43,656 nucleotides of DNA from Gammaproteobacteria bacterium (GTDB lineage Bacteria > Pseudomonadota > Gammaproteobacteria > Thiohalomonadales > Thiohalomonadaceae). The notes beneath the pieces are model-generated. The model saw nothing but the letters and a program-made list of their open reading frames with translations, was not told the DNA's origin and did not search any database. The stretch lies in NCBI GenBank assembly GCA_014859545.1, contig JACUTZ010000004.1:1-43656 (forward strand). The letters are read 5' to 3'. Within the stretch, counting starts at the first letter, position 1, and every line of letters begins with the position of its first letter. Of the stretch, positions 20,746-33,540 are shown piece after piece. Both the position numbers and the translations under genes were made by a program.

Positions 20746-21576
20746 TTACTGAATACGACTGCCCAGACGATCCCAGGCAATCACCTTTTCCTTGCTCCAA
20801 TCCCAGCTCATCCAGATCAGAAAGGCCTTGCCGACCAGGTTTTCTTCCGGCACGGTACCCCAGGCACGGGAATCACGACTGTTGTCGCGATTATCACCCA
20901 TGGTGAAATACTGGCCCTGCGGCACGACAAATTCAAAATCGCCCAGGAACATGTTGTCATGGGGCATGACCAGGATGTCGTATTCCAATCCCAGCAGGTT
21001 TTCACGCATGCGCCGCGCGCCGGTCATGCGACTTTCGCTGCCCTCACCCACGAATACCCCGCCCGGCTGCTGTGTCGCCAATTCACCATTGATCGTCAGC
21101 TGCTTGCCCTGATAGCGAATATGGTCACCAGGCACCCCGATCACCCTCTTGATATAGTCGACCCTGGGGTCTTCGGGATAACGAAACACCATCACATCAC
21201 CGCGCTGTGGTTCGCCCAGCGACAGAAAACGGGTATTCAGTACCGGCAGGCGCAGACCATAGGAGAACTTGTTGACCAAAATAAAGTCGCCCACCAGCAG
21301 GGTCGGCATCATCGAACCAGAGGGGATGCGGAAGGGCTCGGCAACAAAGGAACGCACCACCAGTACCAGCAGGATGATCGGAAAAAAGGAACGGGACAGA
21401 TCAACCAGACCGGGTTCCTTGACCTGACGCGCGACCTCATCCTCTCCTACTCCTTTGGCACGCAGGGCATCGGCCCGTTGCTCGCGGCCCTTTGACCAAA
21501 ACAGGGCATCCAGTGCCCAGATGAGACCAGTGACCAGTGTCAGTAATACCAGGATAAGTGGAAAATCCAGATTCAT
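20746..21576 (-). CDS. lepB: Signal peptidase I
   Basis: [46 protein letters not shown]. Confidence 0.97.
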   Translation of the reverse strand: MNLDFPLILVLLTLVTGLIWALDALFWSKGREQRADALRAKGVGEDEVARQVKEPGLVDLSRSFFPIILLVLVVRSFVAEPFRIPSGSMMPTLLVGDFILVNKFSYGLRLPVLNTRFLSLGEPQRGDVMVFRYPEDPRVDYIKRVIGVPGDHIRYQGKQLTINGELATQQPGGVFVGEGSESRMTGARRMRENLLGLEYDILVMPHDNMFLGDFEFVVPQGQYFTMGDNRDNSRDSRAWGTVPEENLVGKAFLIWMSWDWSKEKVIAWDRLGSRIQ

Positions 21577-23381
21577 TGTTGTTTTTTTCCTACGTGTAGT
21601 ACGGCAAAGAATGCCTCCTGCGGGATCTCTACCGAGCCCACCTGTTTCATGCGTTTCTTACCGGCTTTTTGCTTTTCCAGCAGTTTGCGTTTGCGGCTGA
21701 CATCACCACCATAACACTTGGCGGTGACGTTCTTGCGCATCGCCTTGACATTGGTACGGGCAATGATGTGATTACCGATGGAGGCCTGGATCGCCACCTC
21801 GAACATCTGGCGCGGGATCAACTCCTTCATCTTTTCAGCCATTTCACGGCCACGCAACTGGGCCTGATCCCGGTGCACGATCAGTGCCAGGGCATCGACC
21901 ACCTCACCGTTGATCATGATGTCGAGTTTGACCAGATCCGCATGCTGAAAATGCGAGAACTGGTAATCCAGCGAGGCAAAACCACGGCTGACCGATTTGA
22001 GCCGGTCAAAAAAGTCCAGCACTACCTCATTCAGGGGCAATTCATAGGTCAGGGAGACCTGTTTGCCCAGGTATTGCATATTCTTTTGTACCCCGCGCTT
22101 TTCCACACACAGGGTGATCACATTGCCCACGTAGTCCTGTGGCAGCAGGATATTGGCGGTGATGATCGGTTCGCGGATTTCATCGATTTGATTGACCGGC
22201 GGCAGCTTGGCCGGGTTATCCACCATCAGGATCTCACCCTTGGTGGTAAGCACCTCATAGATCACCGTCGGTGCAGTGGTGATCAGATCCAGATCGTATT
22301 CACGCTCCAGGCGCTCCTGGATGATCTCCATGTGCAGCATGCCGAGGAAGCCGCAGCGGAATCCAAAACCCAGTGCGGTGGAGGTCTCCGGCTCGTAGAA
22401 CAGGGAGGCATCATTCAGGCGCAGCTTGGAAAGCGCATCGCGCAGGCCTTCGTAGTCCTCGCTGCTAATCGGGAACAGCCCGGCAAAGACCCGTGGCTGG
22501 GCCGGTTTGAAATCTGGCAGGGCGGTATCGGCCGGTCGGTCGCTCAGGGTTAGGGTATCGCCCACCGGGGCGCCATCGATCTCCTTGATCCCGGCGATCA
22601 CAAAGCCCACCTCACCGGTACTCAATTCCTGCTGATCGGTCATCTTGGGGCTGAAGATCCCCACCCGGTCGACCTGATGGCTGCGCCCGGTGGACATCAC
22701 GGTGATCTTTTGCTTCGGCTTCAAGGCACCATTCATCACTCGCACCAGCGAGACCACGCCCAGATAGTTATCAAACCAAGAGTCGATGATCAAGGCCTGC
22801 AAGGGGGCACTCTTGTCGCCCTGCGGGGGTGGGATCTTCACCACCAGCTGTTCGAGCAGGTCATCGATACCGATCCCGGACTTGGCACTGACCAGGATCG
22901 CATCGTGGGCCTCGATGCCGATGACCTCTTCGATCTCGTCGATCACCCGTTCCGGATCGGCAGCAGGCAGGTCGATCTTGTTCAACACCGGCACCACTTC
23001 CAGCCCCTGTTCAATGGCGGTATAGCAATTAGCCACGGTCTGCGCCTCTACCCCCTGCGAGGCATCTACCACCAGCAAGGCCCCTTCACAGGCGGCCAGC
23101 GAACGGGAAACCTCGTAGGAGAAATCCACATGGCCAGGGGTGTCGATGAAATTCAACATATAGACCTGCCCATCGCGAGCGGTGTATTTCAGCGAGACAC
23201 TCTGGGCCTTGATGGTGATGCCGCGTTCGCGTTCCAGATCCATGGAGTCGAGTACCTGGGAGGCCATCTCACGTTCAGTCAGTCCACCACAGACCTGAAT
23301 GAAACGATCCGAAATGGTGGATTTGCCGTGATCGATATGGGCGATGATGGAAAAATTGCGGATATGCTGAAGGTCAGTCAC
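21573..23381 (-). CDS. lepA: Elongation factor 4
   Basis: [47 protein letters not shown]. Confidence 0.98.
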   Translation of the reverse strand: MTDLQHIRNFSIIAHIDHGKSTISDRFIQVCGGLTEREMASQVLDSMDLERERGITIKAQSVSLKYTARDGQVYMLNFIDTPGHVDFSYEVSRSLAACEGALLVVDASQGVEAQTVANCYTAIEQGLEVVPVLNKIDLPAADPERVIDEIEEVIGIEAHDAILVSAKSGIGIDDLLEQLVVKIPPPQGDKSAPLQALIIDSWFDNYLGVVSLVRVMNGALKPKQKITVMSTGRSHQVDRVGIFSPKMTDQQELSTGEVGFVIAGIKEIDGAPVGDTLTLSDRPADTALPDFKPAQPRVFAGLFPISSEDYEGLRDALSKLRLNDASLFYEPETSTALGFGFRCGFLGMLHMEIIQERLEREYDLDLITTAPTVIYEVLTTKGEILMVDNPAKLPPVNQIDEIREPIITANILLPQDYVGNVITLCVEKRGVQKNMQYLGKQVSLTYELPLNEVVLDFFDRLKSVSRGFASLDYQFSHFQHADLVKLDIMINGEVVDALALIVHRDQAQLRGREMAEKMKELIPRQMFEVAIQASIGNHIIARTNVKAMRKNVTAKCYGGDVSRKRKLLEKQKAGKKRMKQVGSVEIPQEAFFAVLHVGKKQQ

Positions 23382-23436
23382 AGGGTTTTGGCTTTTTTAC
23401 TATCGGGCTGAAGGGAACCGGTGATTCTACCGGAGA

Positions 23437-23676
23437 TCACGACCTGGCGAAATAGTCTTGCAGGGCCTGGGAGTCGAGGAAATAGTGGCAGATCTCCACC
23501 TGATCCGGCCCGGTCAGCACCGGTACCTTGTGGCCATAGCGGGCAACCAGCTCAGGGTCCGCGTCCACATCCACACACTGCAACAGGGCGGGATCGACCA
23601 GCGGCGAGTGCAGCAGCTCCCGGTGCATCGCCTCACACAGGGAGCAGCCACTGCGGTAATACAGGCTCAGCCTCAC
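23437..23676 (-). CDS. Glutaredoxin-like (DUF836) protein
   Basis: LSLYYRSGCSLCEAMHREL with CSLC motif, about 79 aa. Confidence 0.85.
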   Translation of the reverse strand: MRLSLYYRSGCSLCEAMHRELLHSPLVDPALLQCVDVDADPELVARYGHKVPVLTGPDQVEICHYFLDSQALQDYFARS

Positions 23677-25106
23677 TCCGCCGGGATACGCAGGGCAAAG
23701 AAGCGCGGGCTGCCACCACGGATGATCAGCACCGGAACCGAACGCCCGGCAGGCAAAGCCTCGAGGATGCGCTGATAATCGCGCTCGCTCTCCACCGGGC
23801 GATTGTTCAAACGGGTGATCACATCGCCACGGCTGAGGCCGGCACTGGCCGCAGGACCGTCCTCGATGCGCTCGATCAACACCCCGCCCTTGTCGATCCC
23901 CAGCTCTTTGCGCTGGGCATCATTCAAGGGCTTGACCGCCAGGCCAAGACGGTCGGTCTCTGGCTGGCTGGGACGGCTGGGGCTGGCCTGTGGCTCGGTA
24001 GCGTCACTGGGCAGCTCGGCAATGCGCACCTTGAGGTTACGGGTCTTGCCATCACGCAGCACCCGCAGCTGGGCATCCTGCCCCACTCGTGCCCGCCCAA
24101 CCAAGGGTGGCAGCTCGGCGGAGGTGTTCACCTCCTGGCCGTTAAAGGCGAGGATCACATCCCCGGCCTGAACACCCGCCTTGGCGGCCGGTGAACCATC
24201 CATCACCTGCGCCACCAGCGCCCCCATTGGCCGTTGCAGGCCAAAGGATTCGGCCAGATCACGGGTCACATCCTGGATCAACACCCCCAACCAGCCACGG
24301 GTCACGTGACCCTGCTCCTTGAGCTGGGTGACCACATCCATGGCCACATCGATGGGGATCGCGAAGGACAGGCCCATGAAACCACCGGTACGACTGTAGA
24401 TCTGGGAGTTGACCCCGACCACCTCCCCGTCCAGATTGAACAGTGGGCCACCGGAATTACCCGGATTGATCGCCACGTCGGTCTGGATGAAGGGCACATA
24501 ATTCTCACTGGGCAGGCTACGACCCAGAGCGCTGACCACCCCGACCGAGACCGAATGGTCAAAGCCAAACGGTGAGCCGATCGCCATCACCCACTCACCC
24601 ACACGCAGCTTTTCACTACGACCCAGCTTCACAAAGGGCAGATCCGCAGCCTCAATTTTGAGCAGGGCAATATCACTCTGCTTGTCTGCACCGATCAGCT
24701 CTGCGTTCACTTCACGTCGATCACTCAGGCGCACGGTAATGGTCTCGGCATCGTCGATCACATGATTATTGGTGATGATGTAACCGGCACGGTCGATAAT
24801 GAATCCGGAACCCAGCGAGCGTGCCTCACGCTCACGCGGCATCTCCTCGCCCTCGCCACGCTCACCAAAGAAATGGCGCAACAGATCATCCCAGGGGCCA
24901 CCACGGGGCATCTCAGGCAGAGAAAATTCGTGGGGAGAGCTACGTGTGCTGCGCTTTTGAGTGGTACTGATATTCACCACCGCCGGCCCATGGGCCTCCA
25001 CCAGGCGGGTAAATTCGGGCAGTTCACGGGCCTGCAGCGGCAAGGCCAGCAGGCCAAGCATCACAATCAGCAGGAAATGGCGTGCCAGAATCATCTTTAT
25101 CATCAA
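23673..25106 (-). CDS. DegP/MucD-family periplasmic serine protease (Do family)
   Basis: Signal peptide, NNHVIDDA (His), SDIALLKI (Asp), NPGNSGGPLFN (Ser), two PDZ domains. Confidence 0.95.
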   Translation of the reverse strand: MMIKMILARHFLLIVMLGLLALPLQARELPEFTRLVEAHGPAVVNISTTQKRSTRSSPHEFSLPEMPRGGPWDDLLRHFFGERGEGEEMPREREARSLGSGFIIDRAGYIITNNHVIDDAETITVRLSDRREVNAELIGADKQSDIALLKIEAADLPFVKLGRSEKLRVGEWVMAIGSPFGFDHSVSVGVVSALGRSLPSENYVPFIQTDVAINPGNSGGPLFNLDGEVVGVNSQIYSRTGGFMGLSFAIPIDVAMDVVTQLKEQGHVTRGWLGVLIQDVTRDLAESFGLQRPMGALVAQVMDGSPAAKAGVQAGDVILAFNGQEVNTSAELPPLVGRARVGQDAQLRVLRDGKTRNLKVRIAELPSDATEPQASPSRPSQPETDRLGLAVKPLNDAQRKELGIDKGGVLIERIEDGPAASAGLSRGDVITRLNNRPVESERDYQRILEALPAGRSVPVLIIRGGSPRFFALRIPAE

Positions 25107-25143
25107 TCCAGTCCTTCTCTATCAATTTGTTTTTGAAATCTGA

Positions 25144-25626
25144 CTAGGACTTGTGTCCCAGCCTATCGATCGTTATCGCCACCGGTGTAACCCGCAGGAT
25201 CTCGGCCATAAAGCGCGGATCGCCACTGGCCCGGCGATTGAAACGCGTCAACCACCACAAGCCAGCGCCAAGGCCTGTCATGCCAAAGATCAGCGCCAGG
25301 GTATCGGGATTCATCAACCACTGTGGTGCCAGCCATTGTCCCAGCAGGCCGCCCGCCATCATCGACAGCAGCGGCACCAGATAGACGGCCAGGGAGCCTT
25401 TAATCAGGGTCTGTTCCTCGATCCCCAGAATCACCTCATCACCCGCTCGCGCAGCGACGGGATTGCGCACCTTGATGGCCTGCACCCGCGCACCCAGCAC
25501 CTGACTCAGCGCACCGGTGCCGCAGCCTTTTTTCGCTGCGCAGCTGCCACAGCTACTCCGGCGCTGGGTCTCTACCCAGGCATAGTCCCCTTCGGTACGC
25601 AATACATGGGCGGTTTCTTCAATCAT
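25144..25626 (-). CDS. rseC: SoxR-reducing / sigma-E regulatory protein RseC
   Basis: Cys cluster CGSCAAKKGCGTG followed by two TM segments; position after rseB. Confidence 0.9.
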   Translation of the reverse strand: MIEETAHVLRTEGDYAWVETQRRSSCGSCAAKKGCGTGALSQVLGARVQAIKVRNPVAARAGDEVILGIEEQTLIKGSLAVYLVPLLSMMAGGLLGQWLAPQWLMNPDTLALIFGMTGLGAGLWWLTRFNRRASGDPRFMAEILRVTPVAITIDRLGHKS

Positions 25627-26615
25627 GGACGCACGATCGGCTGCATGGCTTCGGCAATAAATTGCACCGTAACCATCGGCACCTCACCCAATACGGTAAT
25701 CAGGTGGCCGTGGCTAAATTGGCCATAGACATTGATCCCCCCCATCCGTGAGGGACCGATAAGCACCTCATCCTCGTCGTCACGTTCCTCGATAAAAACC
25801 GACACCGAGGCCAAACCATCGCCATAGACGTGGTGTTCCACCGGGGAGAATTTATTGGGGAGGTAATGACGGCGCAGCACCTTCTGCTGAAACCCTGGTG
25901 GCAGGGAGCTTGTCTGCCAGCTGGCCTGGGCATGGGAACTGCCACGTCGGTGCATCAGGCCACTATCCAGCTCGAGGATTTGATCGCCGGCCGCGATATT
26001 CGGCTGCAACATCTCGGCGGGGATGTGATCGTGCAGTTCCAAGGAGGTAAACAGCAGTTTTTCGATCACCTCACCGCGCTCATTGAATACCTCGGAGCGC
26101 AACAACAGACGACTGTTCTCTTCCAGCCAAAGGCGCTGGCCAAAACGGTATTGATCACGAGGGATAATATCGATCTGACGTGTATTCAAGTCGGCAATAC
26201 GTGCCCTGCCGCCCATTTGAATCGCATAGAACTCGCCCAGCAGGGCCAGGTGCTCGATGGGGATCGCGGTAAAGGGCCGTGGAGAGCCGGCCTGCTCAAT
26301 CACGATGGAGCTGTCTTCGGGAAGGATACAGGTAACCTTGTCCTGAGCCCGGATCACCTCACGGTTTTGCCCGCTCATGGAGACCAGACGTTCGTATTCA
26401 CCCTCATCGGTGACCGAACGGATGATCCGCATGGTCTGCAGGTTGTCCCCCTGCTGGTAGACAAAGGTACCGATATAGCTGAGTTGGTGGGCCGCCTCTG
26501 CCATGCCCTCCAGCCAGGTGATCGCCTCATCGTCGGTATTGGCCAGCGCCATACTGCCAAACATCATCAGCAGGGCAGCCATGGCGAGCTGTTGCATGCT
26601 ACTGATTCGGTCCAT
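25623..26615 (-). CDS. rseB: Sigma-E regulatory protein RseB/MucB
   Basis: AITWLEGMAEAAHQLSYIGTFVYQQGDNLQTMRI; start at MDRISSM. Confidence 0.93.
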   Translation of the reverse strand: MDRISSMQQLAMAALLMMFGSMALANTDDEAITWLEGMAEAAHQLSYIGTFVYQQGDNLQTMRIIRSVTDEGEYERLVSMSGQNREVIRAQDKVTCILPEDSSIVIEQAGSPRPFTAIPIEHLALLGEFYAIQMGGRARIADLNTRQIDIIPRDQYRFGQRLWLEENSRLLLRSEVFNERGEVIEKLLFTSLELHDHIPAEMLQPNIAAGDQILELDSGLMHRRGSSHAQASWQTSSLPPGFQQKVLRRHYLPNKFSPVEHHVYGDGLASVSVFIEERDDEDEVLIGPSRMGGINVYGQFSHGHLITVLGEVPMVTVQFIAEAMQPIVRP

Positions 26616-27156
26616 GACTGACGATGCGAACATAGGGCAACATCCCCTGCATATTGGTACTGGACGAGTATTCATTGTGGTTAACCAGATAGGGCGCAAG
26701 GTGGTCGTTACGCACCTGCTGGCCAAGCGGATTAGGCAAACGCTCGGCTTGTGCCACTGCCTGCACCGCTGGAGCCTGGCTGGCCAGGGTCGGCACCGCG
26801 GCCGGCAGGCTCGCAGGCTGATTGAGCGCCTGCACCCCAACGATCGCAACCCCGGTCACCGAGGCCGCTACCGCCAGACCCGCCACATGACGTACCCAGT
26901 TACGGGGGAGGCGCCGGGGTGCCAGTACCACCGGCTCATTGCTCAGTGCAGCACTGACGCGCTGCTGCAATTGACTACCCAGCGCCAGCTGGCTATCTCC
27001 GTGCAAGGCCTCACGGATGGCATGGTAGTTCGCCCAGCGTCGGCGCAGCCCATCATCCCGCATCAGGCTGTCCAGACGCCGCTGCAACTCGCCGCCATGC
27101 AGTTCATCATCGGCCAGGGCCGATAACCATTCTGTGTCGTGATTTTCTGTGTTCAT
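26599..27156 (-). CDS. rseA: Anti-sigma-E factor RseA/MucA
   Basis: EWLSALADDELHGGELQRRLDSLMRDDGLRRRWANYHAIREAL; single TM. Confidence 0.93.
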   Translation of the reverse strand: MNTENHDTEWLSALADDELHGGELQRRLDSLMRDDGLRRRWANYHAIREALHGDSQLALGSQLQQRVSAALSNEPVVLAPRRLPRNWVRHVAGLAVAASVTGVAIVGVQALNQPASLPAAVPTLASQAPAVQAVAQAERLPNPLGQQVRNDHLAPYLVNHNEYSSSTNMQGMLPYVRIVSHGPNQ

Positions 27157-27190
27157 CTGTAGTACTCCCGGGTTTATGACTCGCCCCGTG

Positions 27191-27769
27191 TCAGGATCCC
27201 AGCAATGGTTTCAATTTTACTTCAATCGCCTCGCGGGCACGGAAGATACGCGAACGCACCGTACCGATGGGGCAATCCATGGTCTGGGCGATCTCTTCAT
27301 AACTCATCCCCTCCAGCTCTCGCAGGGTAATGGCGGTGCGCAATTCATCCGGCAAGGCCGCAATGGCGTCGTAGATGGCGATTTCGACCTTGTCCCGATG
27401 CACCAGATCCTCTGGCAGATCGGTCTCGCGCAGCTTGCTATCGCTATCAAACTGTACGGCATCGGCGGCGTCGATATCGGTGTCCGGTGGTCGCCGACTC
27501 TGGGCAACCAAGTGATTCTTGGCAGTGTTGATCGCAATCCGATACAGCCAGGTGTAAAACGCACTGTCACCACGAAAATTAGCCATGGCCCGATAGGCCT
27601 TGATAAATGTTTCCTGGGCTATATCCAGTACCTCGTCCTGATCGCGCACATAACGGGCGATCAGTTTGACGATGCGTTGCTGGTACTTGAGCACCAATAC
27701 ATCAAAGGCCTTTTTGTCACCCTGCTGGACTCGTCGGACCAGCTCCTGGTCGACGCTAAACTCGCCCAT
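27191..27769 (-). CDS. rpoE: RNA polymerase sigma-E factor
   Basis: ELVRRVQQGDKKAFDVLVLKYQQRI...DIAQETFIKAYRAM...MDCPIGTVRSRIFRARE; start at MGEFSVDQ. Confidence 0.97.
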   Translation of the reverse strand: MGEFSVDQELVRRVQQGDKKAFDVLVLKYQQRIVKLIARYVRDQDEVLDIAQETFIKAYRAMANFRGDSAFYTWLYRIAINTAKNHLVAQSRRPPDTDIDAADAVQFDSDSKLRETDLPEDLVHRDKVEIAIYDAIAALPDELRTAITLRELEGMSYEEIAQTMDCPIGTVRSRIFRAREAIEVKLKPLLGS

Positions 27770-27817
27770 CCAGACCTTCCTCTTGGATTGTGGTACGAGC
27801 ATCCTGATATGTAAGGG

Positions 27818-27847
27818 TATGACAGTCCCTGGACATTGGAGTTTCAC
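27818..27847 (-). promoter_or_regulatory. Candidate sigma-E-like promoter upstream of rpoE (tgAAACT-N17-TCATA)
   Basis: Minus strand gtgaaact ccaatgtccagggactg tcata about 50 nt upstream of the rpoE ATG; only a partial match to the GAACTT-N16/17-TCTGA type consensus. Confidence 0.3.
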
Positions 27848-27988
27848 TCGGTATAAGAAATTTTTTCAGTCGGCAGGTATTCTATGATAGAAAGGAGCTG
27901 TGCGGGGAGAAACTTGCCCCTGCGCATCATACAGGCAGCCCTGTCATGCCCTCAACCTCAAACAAATACAAATGGTTAGCCTCCTCCC

Positions 27989-29593
<1,605 letters not shown>

Positions 29594-29594
29594 C

Positions 29595-30059
29595 TCAGGC
29601 TTGGCGGTTGCCCTGCGGTTTTTCCTCGGCATAACGCAGGCGCAGACCAAGACGTCGGTAGTCATCCCGACCCAGCATGCCCGGGGTCAGGATCACCGCA
29701 AAACGACCACGCCAGCCCCCACCCACAGGACGAAAACGCAGTATCGTCCAGTGCGTCGCCAGCAGGTGCTCCCGGTCCAGTTCCAGCAACACCGGTCCTG
29801 GCTCCAGCCACCACTGCCCGCCCTCATCCCAATGCAATGCCAGCCTGGGCCCACCCAGCTCACCGCGCCGCGTCCAGACACGCCACAGCGGCCAAAGCAG
29901 GCCCAGCACAGCAAATAGACGCAGCCACCAAGGCCAGGGAAGCAGGATCAGGGAAAAGATCGCCAGCGCCGCCATGCCCAGATACAGGGCTTGCAGCAGG
30001 GGGATGGCGCGGCACTCAAGGTGCAGCGCTGGCGCGTATGCGTGTGATGACATCGGCAA
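29595..30059 (-). CDS. YgfX/CptA-like membrane protein
   Basis: Two N-terminal TM segments and W-rich C-terminus; follows sdhE. Confidence 0.75.
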   Translation of the reverse strand: MPMSSHAYAPALHLECRAIPLLQALYLGMAALAIFSLILLPWPWWLRLFAVLGLLWPLWRVWTRRGELGGPRLALHWDEGGQWWLEPGPVLLELDREHLLATHWTILRFRPVGGGWRGRFAVILTPGMLGRDDYRRLGLRLRYAEEKPQGNRQA

Positions 30060-30258
30060 ACTCCGTTTCGCTGGCGTCCTGTTGCTGGATCAGATAATCA
30101 AACAGGCTTTGGTCCGGCAAGGCCAGCAGACGTTCAAAGCACTGCTGCTGTTCCCTGCCAAGCCGGTCATAGGCCTGTTCCAGAAAGCCCTGCAAGAGCA
30201 GATCCAGTTCCAGCATGCCGCGACGGCAACGCCAGGCAAGACGAGCCTTGTCGGTCAT
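30016..30258 (-). CDS. sdhE: FAD assembly factor SdhE
   Basis: RLAWRCRRGMLELDLLLQGFLE (RGxxE motif). Confidence 0.95.
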   Translation of the reverse strand: MTDKARLAWRCRRGMLELDLLLQGFLEQAYDRLGREQQQCFERLLALPDQSLFDYLIQQQDASETEFADVITRIRASAAP

Positions 30259-30262
30259 CGCC

Positions 30263-30961
30263 CTAGACCTGCCTGGCCAGCATCAGCTGCTTGATCAGGC
30301 CGATCGCCCGGGTCGGGTTCAGGCCCTTGGGGCAGACATTACTGCAATTCATGATGCTATGGCAGCGAAACAATTTGTAGGGGCCATCCAGGGCCTCGAG
30401 GCGGCTGGCGGTGTCCTGATCACGACTGTCGGCCAGAAAGCGCCAGGCCTGCAGTAATGCCGCCGGGCCACGGAATTTCTCCGGATTCCACCAAAAGGAC
30501 GGACAGGCGGTGGAACAGGCACCACAAAGAATGCACTCGTACAGTCCGTCCAGGCGCGCCCGCTCGGCCGGGGACTGACGGTATTCCACCTCGGGCACCG
30601 GCTCGTGCACCGTCAGCCAGGGCTTGACCGCCTTGTAGTGATGGTAGAACTGGCTCATGTCGACGATCAAATCGCGGATCACCGGCATGCCGGGCAGCGG
30701 GCGGACCTCGACCGGCTGCTTCAGCTCGGCCAGCGGGGTGATGCAGGCCAGGCCATTTCGACCATTGATATTCAGTGCATCGGAACCACATACCCCCTCG
30801 CCACAGGAGTGGCGAAAACTCAGCGATTCATCCTGTTCGGCCTTGATGCGCAGCAAGGCCTCACGCAGCATCATCCCCGGCTGGATCCCCTCCAGCACGA
30901 AGCTCTGCATCGAGGGCTTGGCCATGCCCTCGGGGTCGTAGCGGTAGATGCGAAATTCCAT
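30263..30961 (-). CDS. sdhB: Succinate dehydrogenase iron-sulfur subunit
   Basis: SFRHSCGEGVCGSDALNINGRNGLAC, CILCGACSTACPSFWWN. Confidence 0.97.
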   Translation of the reverse strand: MEFRIYRYDPEGMAKPSMQSFVLEGIQPGMMLREALLRIKAEQDESLSFRHSCGEGVCGSDALNINGRNGLACITPLAELKQPVEVRPLPGMPVIRDLIVDMSQFYHHYKAVKPWLTVHEPVPEVEYRQSPAERARLDGLYECILCGACSTACPSFWWNPEKFRGPAALLQAWRFLADSRDQDTASRLEALDGPYKLFRCHSIMNCSNVCPKGLNPTRAIGLIKQLMLARQV

Positions 30962-30963
30962 GG

Positions 30964-32724
30964 CTAGTAGACCCGTGGCTTGGGTGGAAAGGACGCCACG
31001 CTCAATGGCTTCATCCGCACTGGTTTAAAATCCATGCGCTCGCCCTCCAGATAGAACAGGGAATGCTTGAGCCAATGCACATCATCCCGCTCGGGGTAAT
31101 CGATGCGGGAATGGGCGCCACGGCTTTCCTGACGGGCCAGTGCCGAATTGACCGTGGCCAGGCCGAGATCGACCAGATTCTCCAATTCCATCGCCTCGAT
31201 GCGGGCGGTATTGAAGATCTTGCCATGATCGCGCAGACGCACCCCCGCCAGCCTGGCCTTGATCGCGCGCACCTTTTCCAGGCCCTCGCCAAGCACCGCC
31301 GCGCTGCGAAACACCCCGCAATACTCCTGCATGGTTTGCTGCAACTCGGCGCGCAGCGCGGCCACGCTTTCCCCCTCACCACGCTGATCCCAGCGCTGCA
31401 AATGGGCCATAGCCTGGGCCAGGCTGGCCTCATCCAATGGCCGATGAAAGCGGTTTTCCTTCAAGTAGTCGATGATCTGCTGGCCGGCGGCACGCCCAAA
31501 CACCACGATGTCCAGTAGCGAGTTGCCACCGAGACGATTGGCCCCGTGTACCGAAACGCAGGCACATTCGCCCACCGCGTACAGACCGGGAATCGCCTCC
31601 TCGCCCTGCCCCACCGGCACCACCACCTGACCGTGACGATTGGTGGGAATACCGCCCATGGTGTAGTGGGCGGTGGGATAGACCGGGATCGGGGCGCTGG
31701 TCGGATCGATACCGAGGAAGGTGATCGCCATTTGGCGGATCCCCGGCAGACGGCTGGCGATCAACGCCTCGGGCAGATGATCCAGCTTGAGTAACACATG
31801 GTCCTTGTGCGTACCGCAGCCACGCCCCTGCTTGACTTCGGTATAAATGGCCCGGCTGACCACATCACGGCTGGCCAGGTCTTTGGCATGGGGGGCATAG
31901 CGTTCCATGAAGCGCTCACCCTCGCTGTTGAGCAGATAGCCGCCCTCACCGCGCGCCCCCTCGCTGATCAGCATGCCCTTGCCGGCGATGCCGGTGGGAT
32001 GGAACTGGAAGAACTCCATGTCCTGCAGCGGGATCCCCGCGCGCAGCGCCATCGCCAGACCATCGCCGGTGTTGATGTGGGCATTGGTATTGGTACGAAA
32101 CAACTGCCCGGCGCCGCCGGTGGCCAGCAGGGTGGTCTTGGCCTCGATCAGCATCGGCTCGCCGGATTCGATATCCAGCACCAGAGCACCGAGGATCACC
32201 CCCTGCGCATCACGGATCAGATCGATGGCAAAGTATTCGTCGAAGAAATGGCTGCGGGCGCGGATATTCTGTTGATAGAGGGTATGCAGGATCGCATGAC
32301 CGGTGCGATCCGCCGCCGCACAGGTGCGTGCCGCCTGGGCACCACCGAAGTCCTGGCTCTGCCCGCCAAAGGGACGCTGGTAGATCCGCCCGTCATCAAG
32401 ACGGGAAAACGGCACCCCGGCATGTTCCAGCTCATAGACCAGATGGGCGGCGGAGCGACACATGTATTCGATCGCGTCCTGATCACCCAGATAATCGCTG
32501 CCCTTGATGGTGTCATACATATGCCAGTGCCAGTTGTCCGGCAAAACATTGGCCAGGGCAGCATTGATCCCACCCTGGGCCGCCACAGTATGGGAACGGG
32601 TAGGAAACACCTTGGAGACCACCGCCACGGTGGCCTCGGCCTCAGCCAGCGACAGGGCGGCACGCAGCCCGGCACCGCCAGCACCGATCACGAGGGTGTC
32701 AAAACGACGTCTTGCCAGGCTCAT
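30964..32724 (-). CDS. sdhA: Succinate dehydrogenase flavoprotein subunit
   Basis: [31 protein letters not shown]; start MSLARRRFD overlaps the sdhD stop. Confidence 0.97.
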   Translation of the reverse strand: MSLARRRFDTLVIGAGGAGLRAALSLAEAEATVAVVSKVFPTRSHTVAAQGGINAALANVLPDNWHWHMYDTIKGSDYLGDQDAIEYMCRSAAHLVYELEHAGVPFSRLDDGRIYQRPFGGQSQDFGGAQAARTCAAADRTGHAILHTLYQQNIRARSHFFDEYFAIDLIRDAQGVILGALVLDIESGEPMLIEAKTTLLATGGAGQLFRTNTNAHINTGDGLAMALRAGIPLQDMEFFQFHPTGIAGKGMLISEGARGEGGYLLNSEGERFMERYAPHAKDLASRDVVSRAIYTEVKQGRGCGTHKDHVLLKLDHLPEALIASRLPGIRQMAITFLGIDPTSAPIPVYPTAHYTMGGIPTNRHGQVVVPVGQGEEAIPGLYAVGECACVSVHGANRLGGNSLLDIVVFGRAAGQQIIDYLKENRFHRPLDEASLAQAMAHLQRWDQRGEGESVAALRAELQQTMQEYCGVFRSAAVLGEGLEKVRAIKARLAGVRLRDHGKIFNTARIEAMELENLVDLGLATVNSALARQESRGAHSRIDYPERDDVHWLKHSLFYLEGERMDFKPVRMKPLSVASFPPKPRVY

Positions 32725-33074
32725 GCCAAAACTCCTGTCCAAACGCCTGTCAGAATCCGCAATGCCCAGACCCCCATCGCCAGCAGACTGGCTCCAAGCA
32801 GACTCAGCATCGCCAGGCGCAGACCGGGACGATAGCCCAGATAATCCAGCAGGATATTACGCATCCCCACCCAGGCATGCAGCAACAGCGCCAGGACAAA
32901 CATGCCCACCGCGATACTCACTGGCAGGCTGGCAAACAGGGCATGCCAGGCAGCATAGTCATTGGGGCGCGCCAGCCACCACCACAGCAGGGCCAGCAGT
33001 ACAAACAGCGCCAGATAGACCGCGCTCAGTCGCTGCACCAACCAGGCTGGCAGACCGGACAGATGCTGATTCAC
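32721..33074 (-). CDS. sdhD: Succinate dehydrogenase hydrophobic membrane anchor subunit
   Basis: Three TM helices, [36 protein letters not shown]; likely GTG start overlapping the sdhC stop. Confidence 0.93.
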   Translation of the reverse strand: MNQHLSGLPAWLVQRLSAVYLALFVLLALLWWWLARPNDYAAWHALFASLPVSIAVGMFVLALLLHAWVGMRNILLDYLGYRPGLRLAMLSLLGASLLAMGVWALRILTGVWTGVLA

Positions 33075-33481
33075 AGATAGACCCCCAGCAGCAATAGCAA
33101 CACACACGGCGACAGCCACATCAACGCCGTGGCGCTGGCCCTGGCCTGCCTCAGGCCCACTCCAATATCCATATCCAGCAGCAGGATCCGCAGGCCGGCC
33201 AGCAGATGATGCAACAACCACCAGCTCAACAGGGCCAGCAACAGGCGCAGCGGCCAGGCCGCCAGGTATTCCTGTACCTGGGCATAGCCTTCGGCATCGC
33301 GCAGCGAGTGTTGCCACAACCACAACCACAGCGGCAGCGAGAGATAAAACAGCACGCCGCTGATCCGATGACTGATCGAGAGCAGACCAGTGATCGGTAA
33401 ATGGATGCGATAAAGACTCAGAAAGCGTGGACGTGGACGGCCTTGCATTGAATTATCAAACCCTAACCCCATGATTGGCAC
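33071..33481 (-). CDS. sdhC: Succinate dehydrogenase cytochrome b556 subunit
   Basis: RPRFLSLYRIHLPITGLLSISHRISGVLFYL...HHLLAGLRILLLD; true start may be 33448. Confidence 0.94.
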   Translation of the reverse strand: MPIMGLGFDNSMQGRPRPRFLSLYRIHLPITGLLSISHRISGVLFYLSLPLWLWLWQHSLRDAEGYAQVQEYLAAWPLRLLLALLSWWLLHHLLAGLRILLLDMDIGVGLRQARASATALMWLSPCVLLLLLGVYL

Positions 33482-33540
33482 AGTATTACCATATTGGCAG
33501 TTTATCCGCTATTATTCCCGACACGCACAGGGGAGCACCG

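Noticed and set aside
29595-30258. SdhE/YgfX as a toxin-antitoxin pair (CptBA)
   Set aside because: The location directly after sdhB and the RGxxE motif fit the SdhE flavinylation-factor role; a TA role is not supported by the sequence.
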